Assembly: GCF_038446525.1 (NCBI RefSeq)
Contig: NZ_CP151792.1
Coordinates: 1,984,001 to 2,048,000 of the forward strand
DNA: 64,000 nt
From: Methanolobus sp. ZRKC5
GTDB taxonomy: Archaea; Halobacteriota; Methanosarcinia; Methanosarcinales; Methanosarcinaceae
Reading direction: 5' to 3'
Shown: one piece after another, positions 8,075-18,249 of the stretch
Numbering within the stretch: position 1 is the stretch's first letter
Layout of the letters: each line of letters begins with the position of its first letter
Position numbers and translations under genes: made by a program
The notes under the pieces: generated by a model
The model's database searches: none
Told to the model about the DNA's origin: nothing
The model's input: the letters and a program-made list of their open reading frames with translations, nothing else

Positions 8075-10189
8075 TCATTTTCCCATTATAAGGGATTGAT
8101 ACACGTTTTTTATTTCATCATCAGAAAAAACGCCGCCTAGTTTGTCTTTTATCATTTTGACAACATCTTCTTCCAGGGCATCCATTGTCCTTACCAGTAG
8201 TTCCTTTTCAAGCTTCGGTTTTGAACTTGCCAGAGGCGCAGATGCAACAGGTTTTACAGTTTTCTTTTGCACTTCATTATCCGAAATTTTCAGTTCATGT
8301 TCTGCCTGCTTATTTCCTTCCAGTTCATCACGATGTTTTGCAATCTCTTTCAGGAAGAATTTGCCGTATTTCTTGAGTTTGTACTCGCCGACACCTGTGA
8401 TCTTCAACAGCTCTTCATTATTTTCAGGTTTTTTAGTGGCCATTTGGCGAAGACTTGTATCAGCAAATATGATATATGGTGGCACATCCTGCATCTGGGC
8501 CATGGATATACGCAATTCTTTGAGTTTCTCAAAAAGGTCTTTGTCGGGATCATTACTTACCTTCCTGTGTATCACAGAAGGTGACTGTTCAGATATTTCA
8601 TCTCTTTCAGGAGATTGTGTCACTGGTTCATAATCGGCCTGATTCTCTTCGTCTACTTTTCGCGTAAAGGTCACCATTCTTTTGCCGGACAGGACTTCCT
8701 CACTCTTCCTGTTGAGTTTGAGGAGTGGGTAACGTGCGCCTTCCACTTTGATGACATCCTGACGTACCATATCCCGGGCCATGTCCATCCAGTCAGCTTT
8801 AGGATACATATCGCCCTGACCAAAATTCTTGAGAAGCTGGTGTTTCTTATCTGTGATCTTTTTTGCCCTGCTACCTGTAAGCACATCAATGACATGGTTC
8901 ATGCCAAATCTCTGGTCAAGTTCCTTTATACAATTTATAAGCAGCTTTGCATCATTTGTTCCGTCAACCTCTATGCGTGGTTGCAGGCATACGTCGCATT
9001 TCCCACAATTGTCTTCTGCAGTCTCTTCCCCGAAATACCTGAGCAACACTTTTCTGCGGCAGATGTTGCTTTCACAGTAGTCCACCATTTCGTTGAGTTG
9101 CTTAAGGGCAATGTCTCTCTCTTCCTTCTTGTCCTTCTGTTTGATGAAATATTCGATCTTGAACCTGTCACCCCTGCTGAAAAAAAGCACGCACTCGCAT
9201 TCAAGTCCGTCTCTCCCTCCCCTTCCGGTTTCCTGGTAATAGCTTTCGAGATTCTTTGGAAGGTCATAGTGAATAACAAAACGGACATTGGGCTTGTCGA
9301 TTCCCATGCCAAAGGCAATGGTAGCAACGATGATACTGACCCTGTCCTTTATGAACATCTCTTGATTCTTTTCTCGCTGGCTGTCTTTAAGCCCTGCATG
9401 GTATGAGAGGGCATTGAAACCGTCTTTCCTGAGTTTCTTCGTAAGGGTGTCAACTGTCTTTCGGCTCTGGCAGTAGATTATACCGCTTTCTCCTCTCTTC
9501 TTTCTCAGGTATTTGAGTAAATTATCATAAGTGTCCTTCTTTGCTCTGACCCGATAGAAAAGGTTTGCACGGTCAAAACTTGCAATGTATGTTTTGCCGT
9601 GGCTGATGCCAAGTTGATTAATTGTATCTTCCCTAACCTTAGGGGTGGCTGTTGCGGTAAGTGCAATGATGGGTACTTCGGGGAACTTTTTCTTCAGAAA
9701 ATTGAGTTTGCGGTATTCCGGCCTGAAATCATGTCCCCATTCGGAGATACAATGACTTTCATCAATTGCAAAAAGACTTACATCCAGGCTCTTTAGAAGC
9801 GTGATGGTACTGGACATGGTCAGCCTTTCGGGTGCCACATACAGTATCTTTATCTCTCCACTTTTCAGTTCCTCGTATATTCTCCTGGATTCTGCAGGTT
9901 TCAGAGTACTGTTTAGGTATGCTGCATCGACTCCGCTTTCCGTGAGGCTGTCTACCTGATCCTTCATGAGGGAAATAAGGGGTGAAACAACTACTGTAAT
10001 GCCATCTTTGAGCAGAGCCGGAAGCTGGTAGCAAAGTGACTTGCCTCCGCCTGTTGGCATAAGCACAAAAGTGTCCTTGTCATCGAGGACATCGTTAATT
10101 ATGTCTTCCTGAAGGGGACGAAAATCAGAATATCCAAAGTACTTCTGGAGAGTCTTATGCATTTTTAGACCATACTTGTTTTCCTGCAT
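8075..10189 (-). CDS. recQ: ATP-dependent DNA helicase RecQ
   Basis: A 704-residue superfamily 2 helicase acting 3'-5' in recombination and repair. Walker A is MPTGGGKS (about residue 43), the DExH box is [18 protein letters not shown] (about 137), and the motif IV-VI region includes [24 protein letters not shown] (about 302). A zinc-binding RecQ-Ct region has CxxxxxCRRKVLL and CGKCDVC (about 375-400). A winged-helix region follows and then an HRDC-like domain (about 545-625), so the architecture is complete. The C-terminal 70 residues are an additional charged tail. The gene is divergent from guaAb. Confidence 0.96.
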   Translation of the reverse strand: MQENKYGLKMHKTLQKYFGYSDFRPLQEDIINDVLDDKDTFVLMPTGGGKSLCYQLPALLKDGITVVVSPLISLMKDQVDSLTESGVDAAYLNSTLKPAESRRIYEELKSGEIKILYVAPERLTMSSTITLLKSLDVSLFAIDESHCISEWGHDFRPEYRKLNFLKKKFPEVPIIALTATATPKVREDTINQLGISHGKTYIASFDRANLFYRVRAKKDTYDNLLKYLRKKRGESGIIYCQSRKTVDTLTKKLRKDGFNALSYHAGLKDSQREKNQEMFIKDRVSIIVATIAFGMGIDKPNVRFVIHYDLPKNLESYYQETGRGGRDGLECECVLFFSRGDRFKIEYFIKQKDKKEERDIALKQLNEMVDYCESNICRRKVLLRYFGEETAEDNCGKCDVCLQPRIEVDGTNDAKLLINCIKELDQRFGMNHVIDVLTGSRAKKITDKKHQLLKNFGQGDMYPKADWMDMARDMVRQDVIKVEGARYPLLKLNRKSEEVLSGKRMVTFTRKVDEENQADYEPVTQSPERDEISEQSPSVIHRKVSNDPDKDLFEKLKELRISMAQMQDVPPYIIFADTSLRQMATKKPENNEELLKITGVGEYKLKKYGKFFLKEIAKHRDELEGNKQAEHELKISDNEVQKKTVKPVASAPLASSKPKLEKELLVRTMDALEEDVVKMIKDKLGGVFSDDEIKNVYQSLIMGK

Positions 10190-10343
10190 ATATGTAACCG
10201 CTGTATTTAATTGTCTGCTAAGCAGGGTGAAAGTATTCTGTGGATTTTTGTTTTTTCTCTCTGGTAAGTCTCTTATGTTCGGGAGAGCATTAATATGTAC
10301 GAAATACTATTTCAGGGTAAATCCCATTTTGGAGTTCTCATTC

Positions 10344-11258
10344 ATGGTAAAAGTAGACAAATTCATTCCTAAGGCAATAGAAAAGATTCAGCAGCAGATC
10401 AATGGCCCTGCCATCATAGCACTTTCAGGCGGCGTGGACAGTTCCGTTTGTGCTATCCTTGCACACCGTGCAATTGGCGATAAGCTGACACCTATATACA
10501 TAGACACAGGCCTGATGCGCAAAGGTGAAACTGAGAGGATCAAGGAAATATTCTCTGACATGAACCTTCAGGTAGTGGATGCAAAAGACCGTTTCCTCTC
10601 AGCTCTTGCAGGTATCGAGGATCCTGAAGATAAGCGCAAGGCAGTCGGTGAGGCTTTTATACGTGTTTTTGAAGACGAAGCAAAGTTACTGAATGCTGAG
10701 TATCTTATACAGGGAACCATCTATCCTGACAGGATCGAATCAGAGGGTGGCATAAAATCACACCATAACGTAGGTGGTCTTCCTTCAGTTATGGATTTTA
10801 AGGCAATTGTGGAACCAATAGATGACCTATACAAGGATGAGGTTCGTGAGGTTGCCCGTGCACTGGAACTCCCTGATGAGGTATCCGAGAGGATGCCTTT
10901 CCCGGGCCCTGGTCTTTCAGTAAGGATCGTGGGCAAGGTCACAGAGGAACTCGTAGAGGCTGTAAGAGAAGCCAACGCAATTGTTGAGGAAGAACTTGTA
11001 GAGCAGTTCCGACCATGGCAGACCTTTGCCGCAATTGTTGGCAAGGGCACAGGTGTCAAGGGTGATGTGAGAGTTCACGGATGGATCGTTGCTGTAAGGG
11101 CAGTAGGTTCAAGAGATGGCATGACCGCAGAAGCAATGGAGCTTCCATGGGATGTTCTCAGGAAGATAGAATCAAGGATAACTGCACAGATACCCTCTGT
11201 TGCCAGGGTCCTGTATGATATTACTCCAAAGCCACCTGCTACAATAGAGTTCGAGTGA
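10344..11258 (+). CDS. guaAb: GMP synthase subunit B (ATP pyrophosphatase domain)
   Basis: A 304-residue synthetase subunit that aminates XMP to GMP, using ammonia from a separate glutaminase subunit that is not in this window. The PP-loop [11 protein letters not shown] lies at about residue 27, and the dimerisation/substrate region ends in the signature [20 protein letters not shown]. An upstream extension to 10176 is open, but ATG 10344 has GGAG ten bases before it and gives the conserved N-terminus [13 protein letters not shown]. Separation of glutaminase and synthetase subunits is usual in archaea. Confidence 0.95.
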   Translation: MVKVDKFIPKAIEKIQQQINGPAIIALSGGVDSSVCAILAHRAIGDKLTPIYIDTGLMRKGETERIKEIFSDMNLQVVDAKDRFLSALAGIEDPEDKRKAVGEAFIRVFEDEAKLLNAEYLIQGTIYPDRIESEGGIKSHHNVGGLPSVMDFKAIVEPIDDLYKDEVREVARALELPDEVSERMPFPGPGLSVRIVGKVTEELVEAVREANAIVEEELVEQFRPWQTFAAIVGKGTGVKGDVRVHGWIVAVRAVGSRDGMTAEAMELPWDVLRKIESRITAQIPSVARVLYDITPKPPATIEFE

Positions 11259-11269
11259 ATAATTGATTT

Positions 11270-12328
11270 ATGGAAGAGTTCAGGCAAATGTCACTTAATA
11301 AAGCAGTTCTTGATATTCGTAACCGTCAGAGGATAAAACCCTCTTCTACCCGTGATCCTGCCGCAGCGTGGACTGGGAAGGATGTTCTTGGCACCGGGCA
11401 GATAGACACTATCACTATAATTTTCAAGACATCAGGGTGCTGGTGGGGCAAGGCAGGAGGATGCACCATGTGCGGCTATGTCTATGACAGTGCGCAGACC
11501 GTTCCTTCTGATGATGACTTGATGGCTCAGCTTTCCCGGGCAATGAGGAAAGCTTCGGATTTTGATAAGTTCATGGTCAAGATATTCACTTCAGGCAGTT
11601 TCCTCGATACAAAAGAGATACCTCTTGAGGTACGGCACAAGATGCTGGCTGAGCTTGATGTGGATGAAAGGGTCGTAAAAGTGCTGGCTGAAACACGCCC
11701 TGAGTTTATAACTGAGGAAAGTGTAAAAGATTGTGTAAGCATTCTCAAAAACACGGATTTTGAAGTTGCAACGGGTCTTGAAACAAGTTCGGATGCCATT
11801 CGCAAACAATCTATCAACAAAGGTTTTACTTTTAAGAATTTCACCGATGCCGCCACTGCGGCAAGAGCAAATGGTGCAACAGTAAAAACCTATCTAATGC
11901 TAAAACCGCTGTTCCTGTCGGAGAAAGAGGCATTGGAGGATATTGTAAAGACCGTACGTGATGCGGCACAGTATTCTGATACATATTCTATCAATCTCTG
12001 CAATGTCCAGCGTGGCACATATGTGGAGTATCTCTGGGAAAGGAAGCAGTATCGTCCTCCCTGGTTATGGAGTATTGTCGAGATATTGAAAAGGACAAAG
12101 GCAGAGTTCCCGGATATGATTATCACATCCGATCCAGTAGGTGCAGGTTCAAAAAGAGGCCCTCGTAACTGCAGGGAATGCAGTCATACCGTTGCAGATG
12201 CAATCAGGTTGTTCTCACTCACACAGGATCTTTCATGCTTTGAGCATCTTTCCTGTGATTGCAAAGATCTATGGGAGCAGGTCTTAGAACTCGATGATCA
12301 CACATTTGGCAGTCCGATAACGGATTAA
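11270..12328 (+). CDS. raSEA: archaeosine biosynthesis radical SAM protein RaSEA
   Basis: A 352-residue radical SAM protein. The cluster-binding motif is atypically arranged, CWWGKAGGCTMCGY near residues 50-64, the pattern known for RaSEA. Together with a lysine transferase, RaSEA converts preQ0-derived base 15 of archaeal tRNA to archaeosine. A C-terminal cysteine set (NCRECS at about 303; FEHLSCDCKDLW at about 325) is also present. Either ATG 11270 or ATG 11288 (MSLNKAVLDIR) could be the start; the second looks more like the family N-terminus. It begins 12-30 bases after guaAb, so the two are probably co-transcribed. Confidence 0.88.
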   Translation: MEEFRQMSLNKAVLDIRNRQRIKPSSTRDPAAAWTGKDVLGTGQIDTITIIFKTSGCWWGKAGGCTMCGYVYDSAQTVPSDDDLMAQLSRAMRKASDFDKFMVKIFTSGSFLDTKEIPLEVRHKMLAELDVDERVVKVLAETRPEFITEESVKDCVSILKNTDFEVATGLETSSDAIRKQSINKGFTFKNFTDAATAARANGATVKTYLMLKPLFLSEKEALEDIVKTVRDAAQYSDTYSINLCNVQRGTYVEYLWERKQYRPPWLWSIVEILKRTKAEFPDMIITSDPVGAGSKRGPRNCRECSHTVADAIRLFSLTQDLSCFEHLSCDCKDLWEQVLELDDHTFGSPITD

Positions 12329-12336
12329 AATGAATT

Positions 12337-12365
12337 AAGATGAGTTCTTACTCATCTTCTTTTTT
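12337..12365 (+). terminator. hairpin plus T-run after raSEA
   Basis: AAGATGAGT and ACTCATCTT form a perfect 9-bp stem around a TCTT loop, followed by CTTTTTTT. It ends the raSEA transcript and overlaps the last codons of the convergent argB, so it may serve both directions. Confidence 0.7.
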
Positions 12366-13241
12366 GTAGACCATTGTACCTATTCCGGTGTCTGTGAACA
12401 GTTCAAGCAGTACTGAGTGGGAAATACTTCCGTCTATTATATGGATTTTCTCAACTCCACTTGTTACTGAACCTGCGGCACTTCTTATCTTAGGTATCAT
12501 CCCACCTGAGATTAGCCCGCTGTCGACCATGTCATCAATTTCATCAATGGCAACCCTTGATATGCGTGAGCTTCTGTCATTGATATCTCTCAATAGTCCT
12601 GGGACATCGGTCATCAGGATGAGTTTCTTAGCCTTCAGAGCGGCTGCAATGTCACCGGCAACGGTATCTGCATTTATGTTAAGTGCTTTGCCGCTGACAT
12701 CCATGGCAATCGGCGATATAACGGGTATATAACCTTCGCGAATAAGTATGTTAAGCAGTTCCGGGTTAATTATTTCCGTATCTCCTACCCACCCGAGGTC
12801 AACTTCATGTTCAACGTTCTCGATCATGATCTTCTGGAATGGTTTTTTCTTTGCTATGATCATCTTCCCATCTTTTCCGGAAAGTCCGATTCCCTTGGCA
12901 CCGTGTTTTCCGATGAGTGCTACGATCTCTGTGTTGATATTGCCCACAAGGACCATGCGTGCGATCTCAAGTGTTTCATCGTCTGTGACTCGCAGGCCGC
13001 CTACAAACTGGGATTCTTTGCCCATGCGTTTCATCTTTTCAGAGATTTCCGGTCCGCCACCGTGGACTATGATGGGGTGTATCCCTACGTATCTTAGAAG
13101 GACGACATCCTGTATGATGTCACTCATTACCTCGGGATTGACCATTGCATGGCCACCGACTTTGATTACCATTATCGAATCATGGAAGTCCCTTATGTAT
13201 GGCAATGCTTCGATCAGTACATTCTCTCGATTAAGTGTCAT
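12348..13241 (-). CDS. argB: acetylglutamate kinase
   Basis: A 297-residue amino acid kinase phosphorylating N-acetylglutamate in arginine synthesis. The N-terminal phosphate loop VIKVGGHAM is at about residue 25, substrate-binding HGGGPEIS at about 60, and LMTDVPGLL at about 210 with GGMIPKI near 243. The length matches bacterial and archaeal ArgB. It stands alone, convergent with raSEA. An ArgA-like acetyltransferase that could provide its substrate is at 18250. Confidence 0.96.
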   Translation of the reverse strand: MTLNRENVLIEALPYIRDFHDSIMVIKVGGHAMVNPEVMSDIIQDVVLLRYVGIHPIIVHGGGPEISEKMKRMGKESQFVGGLRVTDDETLEIARMVLVGNINTEIVALIGKHGAKGIGLSGKDGKMIIAKKKPFQKIMIENVEHEVDLGWVGDTEIINPELLNILIREGYIPVISPIAMDVSGKALNINADTVAGDIAAALKAKKLILMTDVPGLLRDINDRSSRISRVAIDEIDDMVDSGLISGGMIPKIRSAAGSVTSGVEKIHIIDGSISHSVLLELFTDTGIGTMVYKKEDE

Positions 13242-13375
13242 GATATTTCACCTGCTATCATTTATTATAAGCCCGGTATCTGCATGGCTATAACTTCGGA
13301 GCTTACTATTAATAGGGTTAAATGATTTAAAAGTTATTTCTGCTACAGGCAGCAGATATGTAAAAAAAGATGTTT

Positions 13376-13402
13376 AAAACAAAAAGACCCATGAAATGGG
13401 TC
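13376..13402 (-). terminator. hairpin plus T-run after MC1 gene
   Basis: On the minus strand GACCCAT and ATGGGTC pair across a three-base loop and are followed by TTTTTGTTTT, just beyond the MC1 stop codon. This is intrinsic-type terminator structure for a gene expected to be highly expressed. Confidence 0.7.
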
Positions 13403-13413
13403 CCTCATGAAAT

Positions 13414-13704
13414 TCAGACTTTCTCAAGCTTTTCGATACCGACTTTCTTAACAAATGGCTTGTTGATCTTGTCAGGCATCCAGTCTGGCTTGTTCTTTGG
13501 TGCGTCGACCATTTCTTTCCAGCCTTTGAACACATGGACTTTCTTTGTTCCGCGCTCACGAAGCCTGATGTCATCTGGCTTCTTTTTAGTTCCTTTTCCT
13601 CTGTTTGCAACCTTCAAAGCAGCCTGTCTTGGCTGTTTTCCAGTGAATACCCCATGTTCATTTCCTTTCTTGTCTCTTAACACAAAATTTCTTGTTTCAG
13701 ACAT
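13414..13704 (-). CDS. chromosomal protein MC1
   Basis: A 96-residue DNA-bending chromatin protein that is characteristic of Methanosarcinales and haloarchaea. It is small and very basic, and contains the MC1 pattern: NFVLRDKKGNEHGVFTGKQPRQAALKVANR at the N-terminus (split here by charge pattern), then IRLRERGTKKVHVFKGW and a C-terminal PFVKKVGIEKLEKV. The start has GAGGTGACATC before ATG, an excellent ribosome site. MC1 compacts DNA as a monomer and sharply bends it. Its presence is one of the best taxonomic markers in the window. Confidence 0.95.
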   Translation of the reverse strand: MSETRNFVLRDKKGNEHGVFTGKQPRQAALKVANRGKGTKKKPDDIRLRERGTKKVHVFKGWKEMVDAPKNKPDWMPDKINKPFVKKVGIEKLEKV

Positions 13705-13754
13705 GATGTCACCTCGTAATCATTATGCGATTACCACTGCTAACCGTATTTGGT

Positions 13755-13780
13755 ATATGCAGTATATATATTTTTCTTTT
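13755..13780 (-). promoter_or_regulatory. putative TATA box of the MC1 gene
   Basis: On the minus strand AAAAATATATATACTG (13761-13776) sits about 60 bases before the MC1 ATG. That places initiation around 13740 and leaves a short leader with a strong ribosome site. Confidence 0.55.
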
Positions 13781-14130
13781 AATGTTGTCTTTTGTTCTTG
13801 TTTTAACACATCTACCACAATTTTGACCATTTATTACCTGTCACTATGGCCTGATTTTTATAATATTTGTGCTGGGTTATCGTTCATTAGAGAGCGGCAT
13901 GCCGCAACATGTCAAGTATACTTGATTTATTAATTGGCTATTTATCTCATATGTATCAGGTCGCAGTTACTTGTTTTGTATCTTGTATCTTCTTCTGTAT
14001 CCATTTTGTTTTCTTTTAGTCGTGGGCTCTTAACACAACCTTTACATGCAATGAGTCCCTTGAGCATGATATAATTTCTATCCATCATTATAAGGTGGTT
14101 TGCCATCTTTTGATTTCAGAGGTCATAATA
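13781..14130. other. non-coding interval between MC1 and mptA
   Basis: About 350 bases without a credible gene. It contains T-rich sequence, a perfect 12-base palindrome GCGGCATGCCGC near 13893, and an AT-rich stretch before mptA. A frame antisense to MC1 extends into this region but has no coding character. Confidence 0.5.
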
Positions 14131-15087
14131 ATGGAAATTCCGGTTGTAAAACTCCCCGATATACAGGCTGACAAGCCGCAGATACCTATTAACCTGACTC
14201 GTGTCGGTGTTACTAATGTTAAAAAACTAGTTCAGATCAAGAGAAGGGACAAGCGTCCTGTTATCCTGATATGTACTTTTGACATCTTCGTAGATCTTCC
14301 TTCTCACTTGAAGGGAGCCAATCTGTCTCGTAATTTTGAGGCAGTTGACGAAGTACTCCAAAAAGCAGTCAACATGCCTGTTTATGAGATTGAACAGCTG
14401 TGCAGTGATGTTGCTCAAAGTCTCCTGACCCGGCATGAATATGCTACTCGTGCTGAAGTTATTTTGAAAAGTGAGTACGTGGTTAAGCGAGAGTCTCCTG
14501 CTACCAAAATGGAATGCCAGGAAGTTGTAGAAATATTTGCTGAAGCAATTGCCATGCGTGAGGATGTCACTCAGATGGCGGTCAAGAAGCTCATTGGTGC
14601 AGAGGTTGTTGGAATGACTGCATGCCCATGTGCTCAGGAGATCATGAGAGATAACGCCAGGAAGGAACTGGAAAACATTGGTGTGGACGAGCAGCATATT
14701 GCAGAATTCCTTCACAGGGTTCCAATGGCTACTCACAACCAGCGTGGTCGTGGTATAATCTCCATAGAAGTAGAGGGCGATGTTTATGTGTCGCTTGAAC
14801 ATATCATTGAGATTATCGAAGGTTCTATGAGTTCCAGTGTATTCGAACTTCTGAAGCGCTCTGATGAAGCAATGGTTGTGCAGACAGCTCACAATAATCC
14901 TAAATTTGTGGAAGACTGCGTAAGGACTATGGCAAAGAATGTTGTCAAGGCCTTTGGACATTTGCCAAATGAGGCAATTGTAACGATCAAGCAGATCAAT
15001 GAAGAAAGCATACACAGACACAATGCTTTTGCCGAAAGAGTTGCAAAGATTGGTGACCTGCGTCTTGAAATCTCTCAGGATGCTTAA
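14131..15087 (+). CDS. mptA: GTP cyclohydrolase MptA
   Basis: A 318-residue archaeal-type GTP cyclohydrolase (COG1469/FolE2 family) that makes 7,8-dihydro-D-neopterin 2',3'-cyclic phosphate, the first step to tetrahydromethanopterin. Family features are the N-terminal [13 protein letters not shown], the metal-site region [10 protein letters not shown] at about residue 165 and the C-terminal [17 protein letters not shown] 14131 is preceded by GAGGT and is preferred to an upstream in-frame start at 14095. The product is needed for the C1 carrier of methanogenesis. Confidence 0.94.
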   Translation: MEIPVVKLPDIQADKPQIPINLTRVGVTNVKKLVQIKRRDKRPVILICTFDIFVDLPSHLKGANLSRNFEAVDEVLQKAVNMPVYEIEQLCSDVAQSLLTRHEYATRAEVILKSEYVVKRESPATKMECQEVVEIFAEAIAMREDVTQMAVKKLIGAEVVGMTACPCAQEIMRDNARKELENIGVDEQHIAEFLHRVPMATHNQRGRGIISIEVEGDVYVSLEHIIEIIEGSMSSSVFELLKRSDEAMVVQTAHNNPKFVEDCVRTMAKNVVKAFGHLPNEAIVTIKQINEESIHRHNAFAERVAKIGDLRLEISQDA

Positions 15088-15141
15088 ACTTTTAAACTGC
15101 CCATGTTCATTGTACACTAAGTGAATTACAGGAGTTGCGCT

Positions 15142-15459
15142 ATGACAGATTCTGAAATGATCGAAGCTCTGGACGTTGATGGAAATCCAATTGTAATTGA
15201 CTCTGTGGTAAGGTACCTAAATACTGGTACCGTAGGCAGGGTTCTCGAGCTTAAGGAAGATGAAGACGGTGTCTGGGTATTGATGGATACCACAGGTCTT
15301 TACTATAAGCCGGAAACACTTGTTCTTGCAGATGCAAGCGAGATCATCAAAGAAAAAATAGAACGTAGTTCTGTTAAAGATGCTGAATCCTATCTAGACG
15401 ATTATTCTAGTGTAGATGACATTGGCGCTGACATTGAACAGGTAACTGGCGGAGGTTAA
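15142..15459 (+). CDS. DUF2098 family protein
   Basis: A 105-residue acidic protein of the methanogen-specific DUF2098 family; its function is unknown. The core VRYLNTGTVGRVLELKEDEDGVWVLMDTTGLYYKPETL looks like a small beta-barrel (KOW/SH3-like) segment, followed by an acidic helical tail. ATG 15142 has AGGAG at good spacing; an in-frame GTG at 15121 is rejected. It follows mptA by 54 bases and may share its transcript. Confidence 0.8.
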   Translation: MTDSEMIEALDVDGNPIVIDSVVRYLNTGTVGRVLELKEDEDGVWVLMDTTGLYYKPETLVLADASEIIKEKIERSSVKDAESYLDDYSSVDDIGADIEQVTGGG

Positions 15460-15480
15460 TCCGCCAAATGAATTTTTTTT
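15447..15480 (+). terminator. hairpin plus T-run after the DUF2098 gene
   Basis: TGGCGGA and TCCGCCA form a 7-bp GC-rich stem around GGTTAA, overlapping the stop codon, and are followed within six bases by eight T residues. Confidence 0.75.
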
Positions 15481-15487
15481 AAATATG

Positions 15488-16429
15488 TTAAATAAGACCT
15501 TCTTTTTTAAGTAATGTGAGTGAGCGTATCCATTCACCTTTTGGTTCTCTGGAAGTTCCCACAACCAGTCTTTTAATGTTGCCGACCTGCTCTACAACAC
15601 CCTGTGCTTCAATTATTTCTCCTTCAAGAGCCTGTCCTGCATAGGTGTGCGTGTATGAAAGCACATGGTCTATCTCATCATGTTCCACTTTGTAGACTGA
15701 AGGACTGTCAAAGGCAAGGTCTGCATTTGTGACCTTTGCTTCTATTTTAATGGTGCCGATATCCTCTCCTCTTAGTGTCGGCTCTTTAATCTGTTCCCAG
15801 TCACGAACAAAAAGAAGGTCGAAATATGTACCGTCAACCATTCCACGGTTGCCCTTTCTCTTTTCATGGGCAATGAATTCCTTAAATGAAATCTCAGGGA
15901 TGCGTTTGTTGTATATTTTCTTCCACATCGTTTCGTCAATATCTTCAATAGGCCCGCTTTCTGACTTTGCTTTTGCTATTGCGTCCCTTGCAATGAACCA
16001 CTGTGCACCATAGACTACAAAATCTATATCTGAGCCTTCATTCTGAAGCCCCGGTAAAAGTGAACCGGTAACGCCCATCATTTCTCTGCTGATGCCTGCT
16101 TCTTCAAGGGTGTCAACAACCACGGCAACTCTTTTGTCAGAATCATACAGTTTTTCAATGACACTGTTTGGGGGAAGCACTTTTTTTATCTGGTCTTCAG
16201 GTACTACATGAACATCCTCTACCCATTCAGGACGGTTCTGACGCATGAAATCAAAAGCCACGTCAAAATCATATTTTTTGTAGCGTTTCCCGTCGAGTTC
16301 GCGCTCACCGTTCTCATCAGGTACGTATCGCATTGTTGACCTGACTCCATGCGGGTGAAAATAATCGGAAACTGCAAAGATCCAATTATCTTTTGTAACA
16401 AGGAAATCTCTGAGTCTTGTTTTTATCAT
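15488..16429 (-). CDS. nucleotidyltransferase domain protein
   Basis: A 313-residue protein with a Pol-beta-type nucleotidyltransferase signature: GVTGSLLPG...SDIDFVVYG at about residues 106-125, giving the GS loop and the DxD metal pair. An N-terminal region (about 1-80) has conserved-looking HPHGVRSTMRYVPDENG. The C-terminal region (about 215-300) looks like an OB-fold/beta-rich domain ending with a SREPKGEWIRSLTLLK tail. The substrate cannot be deduced. ATG 16429 has an AGGAAGG-type site upstream; a longer frame to 16531 lacks such support. It is convergent with the mptA operon and divergent from the M20 gene. Confidence 0.75.
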   Translation of the reverse strand: MIKTRLRDFLVTKDNWIFAVSDYFHPHGVRSTMRYVPDENGERELDGKRYKKYDFDVAFDFMRQNRPEWVEDVHVVPEDQIKKVLPPNSVIEKLYDSDKRVAVVVDTLEEAGISREMMGVTGSLLPGLQNEGSDIDFVVYGAQWFIARDAIAKAKSESGPIEDIDETMWKKIYNKRIPEISFKEFIAHEKRKGNRGMVDGTYFDLLFVRDWEQIKEPTLRGEDIGTIKIEAKVTNADLAFDSPSVYKVEHDEIDHVLSYTHTYAGQALEGEIIEAQGVVEQVGNIKRLVVGTSREPKGEWIRSLTLLKKEGLI

Positions 16430-16605
16430 CTTTAGCCTTCCTGGTAATTTTCCGGTGTTTTTCCGGCAGTTATTTGTACAGGTAAAATGCCTCTTAACAT
16501 AAAAATAGTGCTGACATAATTCTTGTATCAAATACGATACATACTTTTGATTACATAGTTTGTTTTGTATAATTTATGTTAATAGTCTGTGTGAGGTGAA
16601 ATAAT

Positions 16606-17796
16606 TTGCAATCCTTTGAAAAATGGGTACAGCATACTCGCCGTGAGTTTCACAGGAATCCAGAACTAAGTTTTCATGAATACGAAACACAGTCCCGGAT
16701 AATGTCAATTCTGGAAGAGCTTGGAATTGATTACAGAAAGATTGCTGATACAGGTGTGCTTGCAGAGGTCCGCGGCAAGGGTCTTGGTCCATGTATAGTC
16801 ATCCGTTCGGACATTGACGCACTTGCAGCACATGAGTCTCTTACTAAGTTAAATGAAGACTATATATCGCAGAATCCCGGAGTAATGCATGCGTGTGGTC
16901 ATGACGGACATATGGCTATTGTCCTGGGTGTTGCCAGACTCATTAAAGAGAACTGTGACAATATTTCCGGAACTGTTAGGTTCATCTTCCAGCCTGCTGA
17001 GGAAATCCCTCCGGGTGGTGCAGTGAGGGTCATAGAAGAAGGTGGCCTTGAAGGGGTAGATGCGGTCATTGGTCTTCATATATTTGGAGATGTTGATGTA
17101 GGTGACATTCACATACGTGCAGGTCCTTTCATGGCAAGTTCCAACCGCTTCACTGTGAATCTATTCGGAAAAGGTGGGCACCATTCAACACCTGATCTAT
17201 GCATAGATCCGATACAGATCGCTTCAGAATTCATATCTTCACTGAATCCTTCGATATCTCAGAAGTTATCTCCTTTGGATTATGTACTTGGGTTTGGTAC
17301 TATCCATAGTGGCAACCAATTCAACAGGTCACCTGATGAACTTGAACTTGTAGGTAGTTTCAGGACATTCGATGATGGGGATACTGATGTCATAGAACAA
17401 ACGATGTCTTATATTCTTGATTCCTTAATGGTTTCCTATTCACGAGAAGACTTTGATGGAGTTCCTTCTTATGAACTTGAAGTTTATCGTGGTTATCCTG
17501 TACTTTTCAATGATCCTCTTTTTACAGAAGCAGCTTCAAAATTATTAAAAATGAAGTTCCCCATTGTTAACACTCATGTAAATGCGATATTTGGTGCAGA
17601 GGATTTTGCTTATTACCTGAAGAAAGTCCCGGGTATGTATGCCATAATAGGCACAAGAAATATGGAAAAAGGAATTGTGGAAGGGAATCATTCGGCCAGT
17701 TTTGATATAGATGAGGATGTATTGATCACTGGAGTTGAGTTGCTATCTTCAATAGCACTCGATTTTTTGAAAAATTCCGGAGCATATCTGGAATGA
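16606..17796 (+). CDS. M20 family amidohydrolase
   Basis: A 396-residue zinc metallopeptidase-like hydrolase of the M20D group (hippurate/IAA-amino acid hydrolases, N-acetyl-diaminopimelate deacetylases). Visible motifs are RREFHRNPELSFHEYET near the N-terminus, IRSDIDAL (about 72), the metal-binding MHACGHDGHMA (about 97) and FIFQPAEE (about 127). NAIFGAEDFAYY is near residue 327. The start is TTG at 16606, supported by GAGGTGA six bases upstream; no in-frame ATG precedes the conserved N-terminus. The substrate is unknown. It overlaps the following GNAT gene by 4 bases. Confidence 0.88.
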   Translation: MQSFEKWVQHTRREFHRNPELSFHEYETQSRIMSILEELGIDYRKIADTGVLAEVRGKGLGPCIVIRSDIDALAAHESLTKLNEDYISQNPGVMHACGHDGHMAIVLGVARLIKENCDNISGTVRFIFQPAEEIPPGGAVRVIEEGGLEGVDAVIGLHIFGDVDVGDIHIRAGPFMASSNRFTVNLFGKGGHHSTPDLCIDPIQIASEFISSLNPSISQKLSPLDYVLGFGTIHSGNQFNRSPDELELVGSFRTFDDGDTDVIEQTMSYILDSLMVSYSREDFDGVPSYELEVYRGYPVLFNDPLFTEAASKLLKMKFPIVNTHVNAIFGAEDFAYYLKKVPGMYAIIGTRNMEKGIVEGNHSASFDIDEDVLITGVELLSSIALDFLKNSGAYLE

Positions 17797-18230
17797 ACAT
17801 AATCTCATTTTCATCAGACCTTTCTTCAAAAACAAAAGCATTTGTTCTTGACGTACTCTCTGAAGAGGGATTTGAATATGATGCACTAAAAGATATTGAC
17901 CTTGACGATATAGAAGGCAATTACATCTGCAAAGGTGGTGCTTTTTTCATATCTTTACACAATGGCGAGGTGGTCGGAACATCTGCTGTCAGGAACCTGG
18001 GTTCTGATACTTGTGAAATAAAGAGATTCTATGTAAAGAAGGAATGTCGTGGAAAAGGACTTGGTCTGGATTTATTCATGGTTGCAATGGATTTTGCAAA
18101 ACGGAATTATTCCTATGTAAAATTGAAAACCGATTCTTCTCTTGAGCGGGCTATATCGATCTATCTAAGGCACGGTTTTATTGTAGTAAAAGAAGAAAAT
18201 GGGATTGTGTATTTTGAAAAGTCCCTGTGA
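17793..18230 (+). CDS. GNAT family N-acetyltransferase
   Basis: A 145-residue acetyltransferase with the acetyl-CoA loop visible as CRGKGLGLDLFM at about residues 86-97 and a C-terminal RHGFIVVKEENGIVYFEK ending typical of GNATs. The start overlaps the M20 hydrolase stop (ATGA), so the pair is translationally coupled. A joint acetylation/deacetylation role is possible but is inference only. Confidence 0.85.
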   Translation: MNIISFSSDLSSKTKAFVLDVLSEEGFEYDALKDIDLDDIEGNYICKGGAFFISLHNGEVVGTSAVRNLGSDTCEIKRFYVKKECRGKGLGLDLFMVAMDFAKRNYSYVKLKTDSSLERAISIYLRHGFIVVKEENGIVYFEKSL

Positions 18231-18249
18231 TTGCAATTATCCGTGATAT

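Noticed and set aside
8615-9406. 263-codon open frame opposite recQ
   Set aside because: It is antisense to the conserved helicase core, lacks a ribosome site and shows no protein-like pattern.
13370-13933. 187-codon frame spanning MC1 antisense and the following spacer
   Set aside because: It overlaps the MC1 gene and its terminator, with no start signals or family resemblance.
14227-15117. 296-codon open frame opposite mptA
   Set aside because: It is a shadow of a conserved gene on the other strand with Cys/His/Phe-rich random-looking composition.
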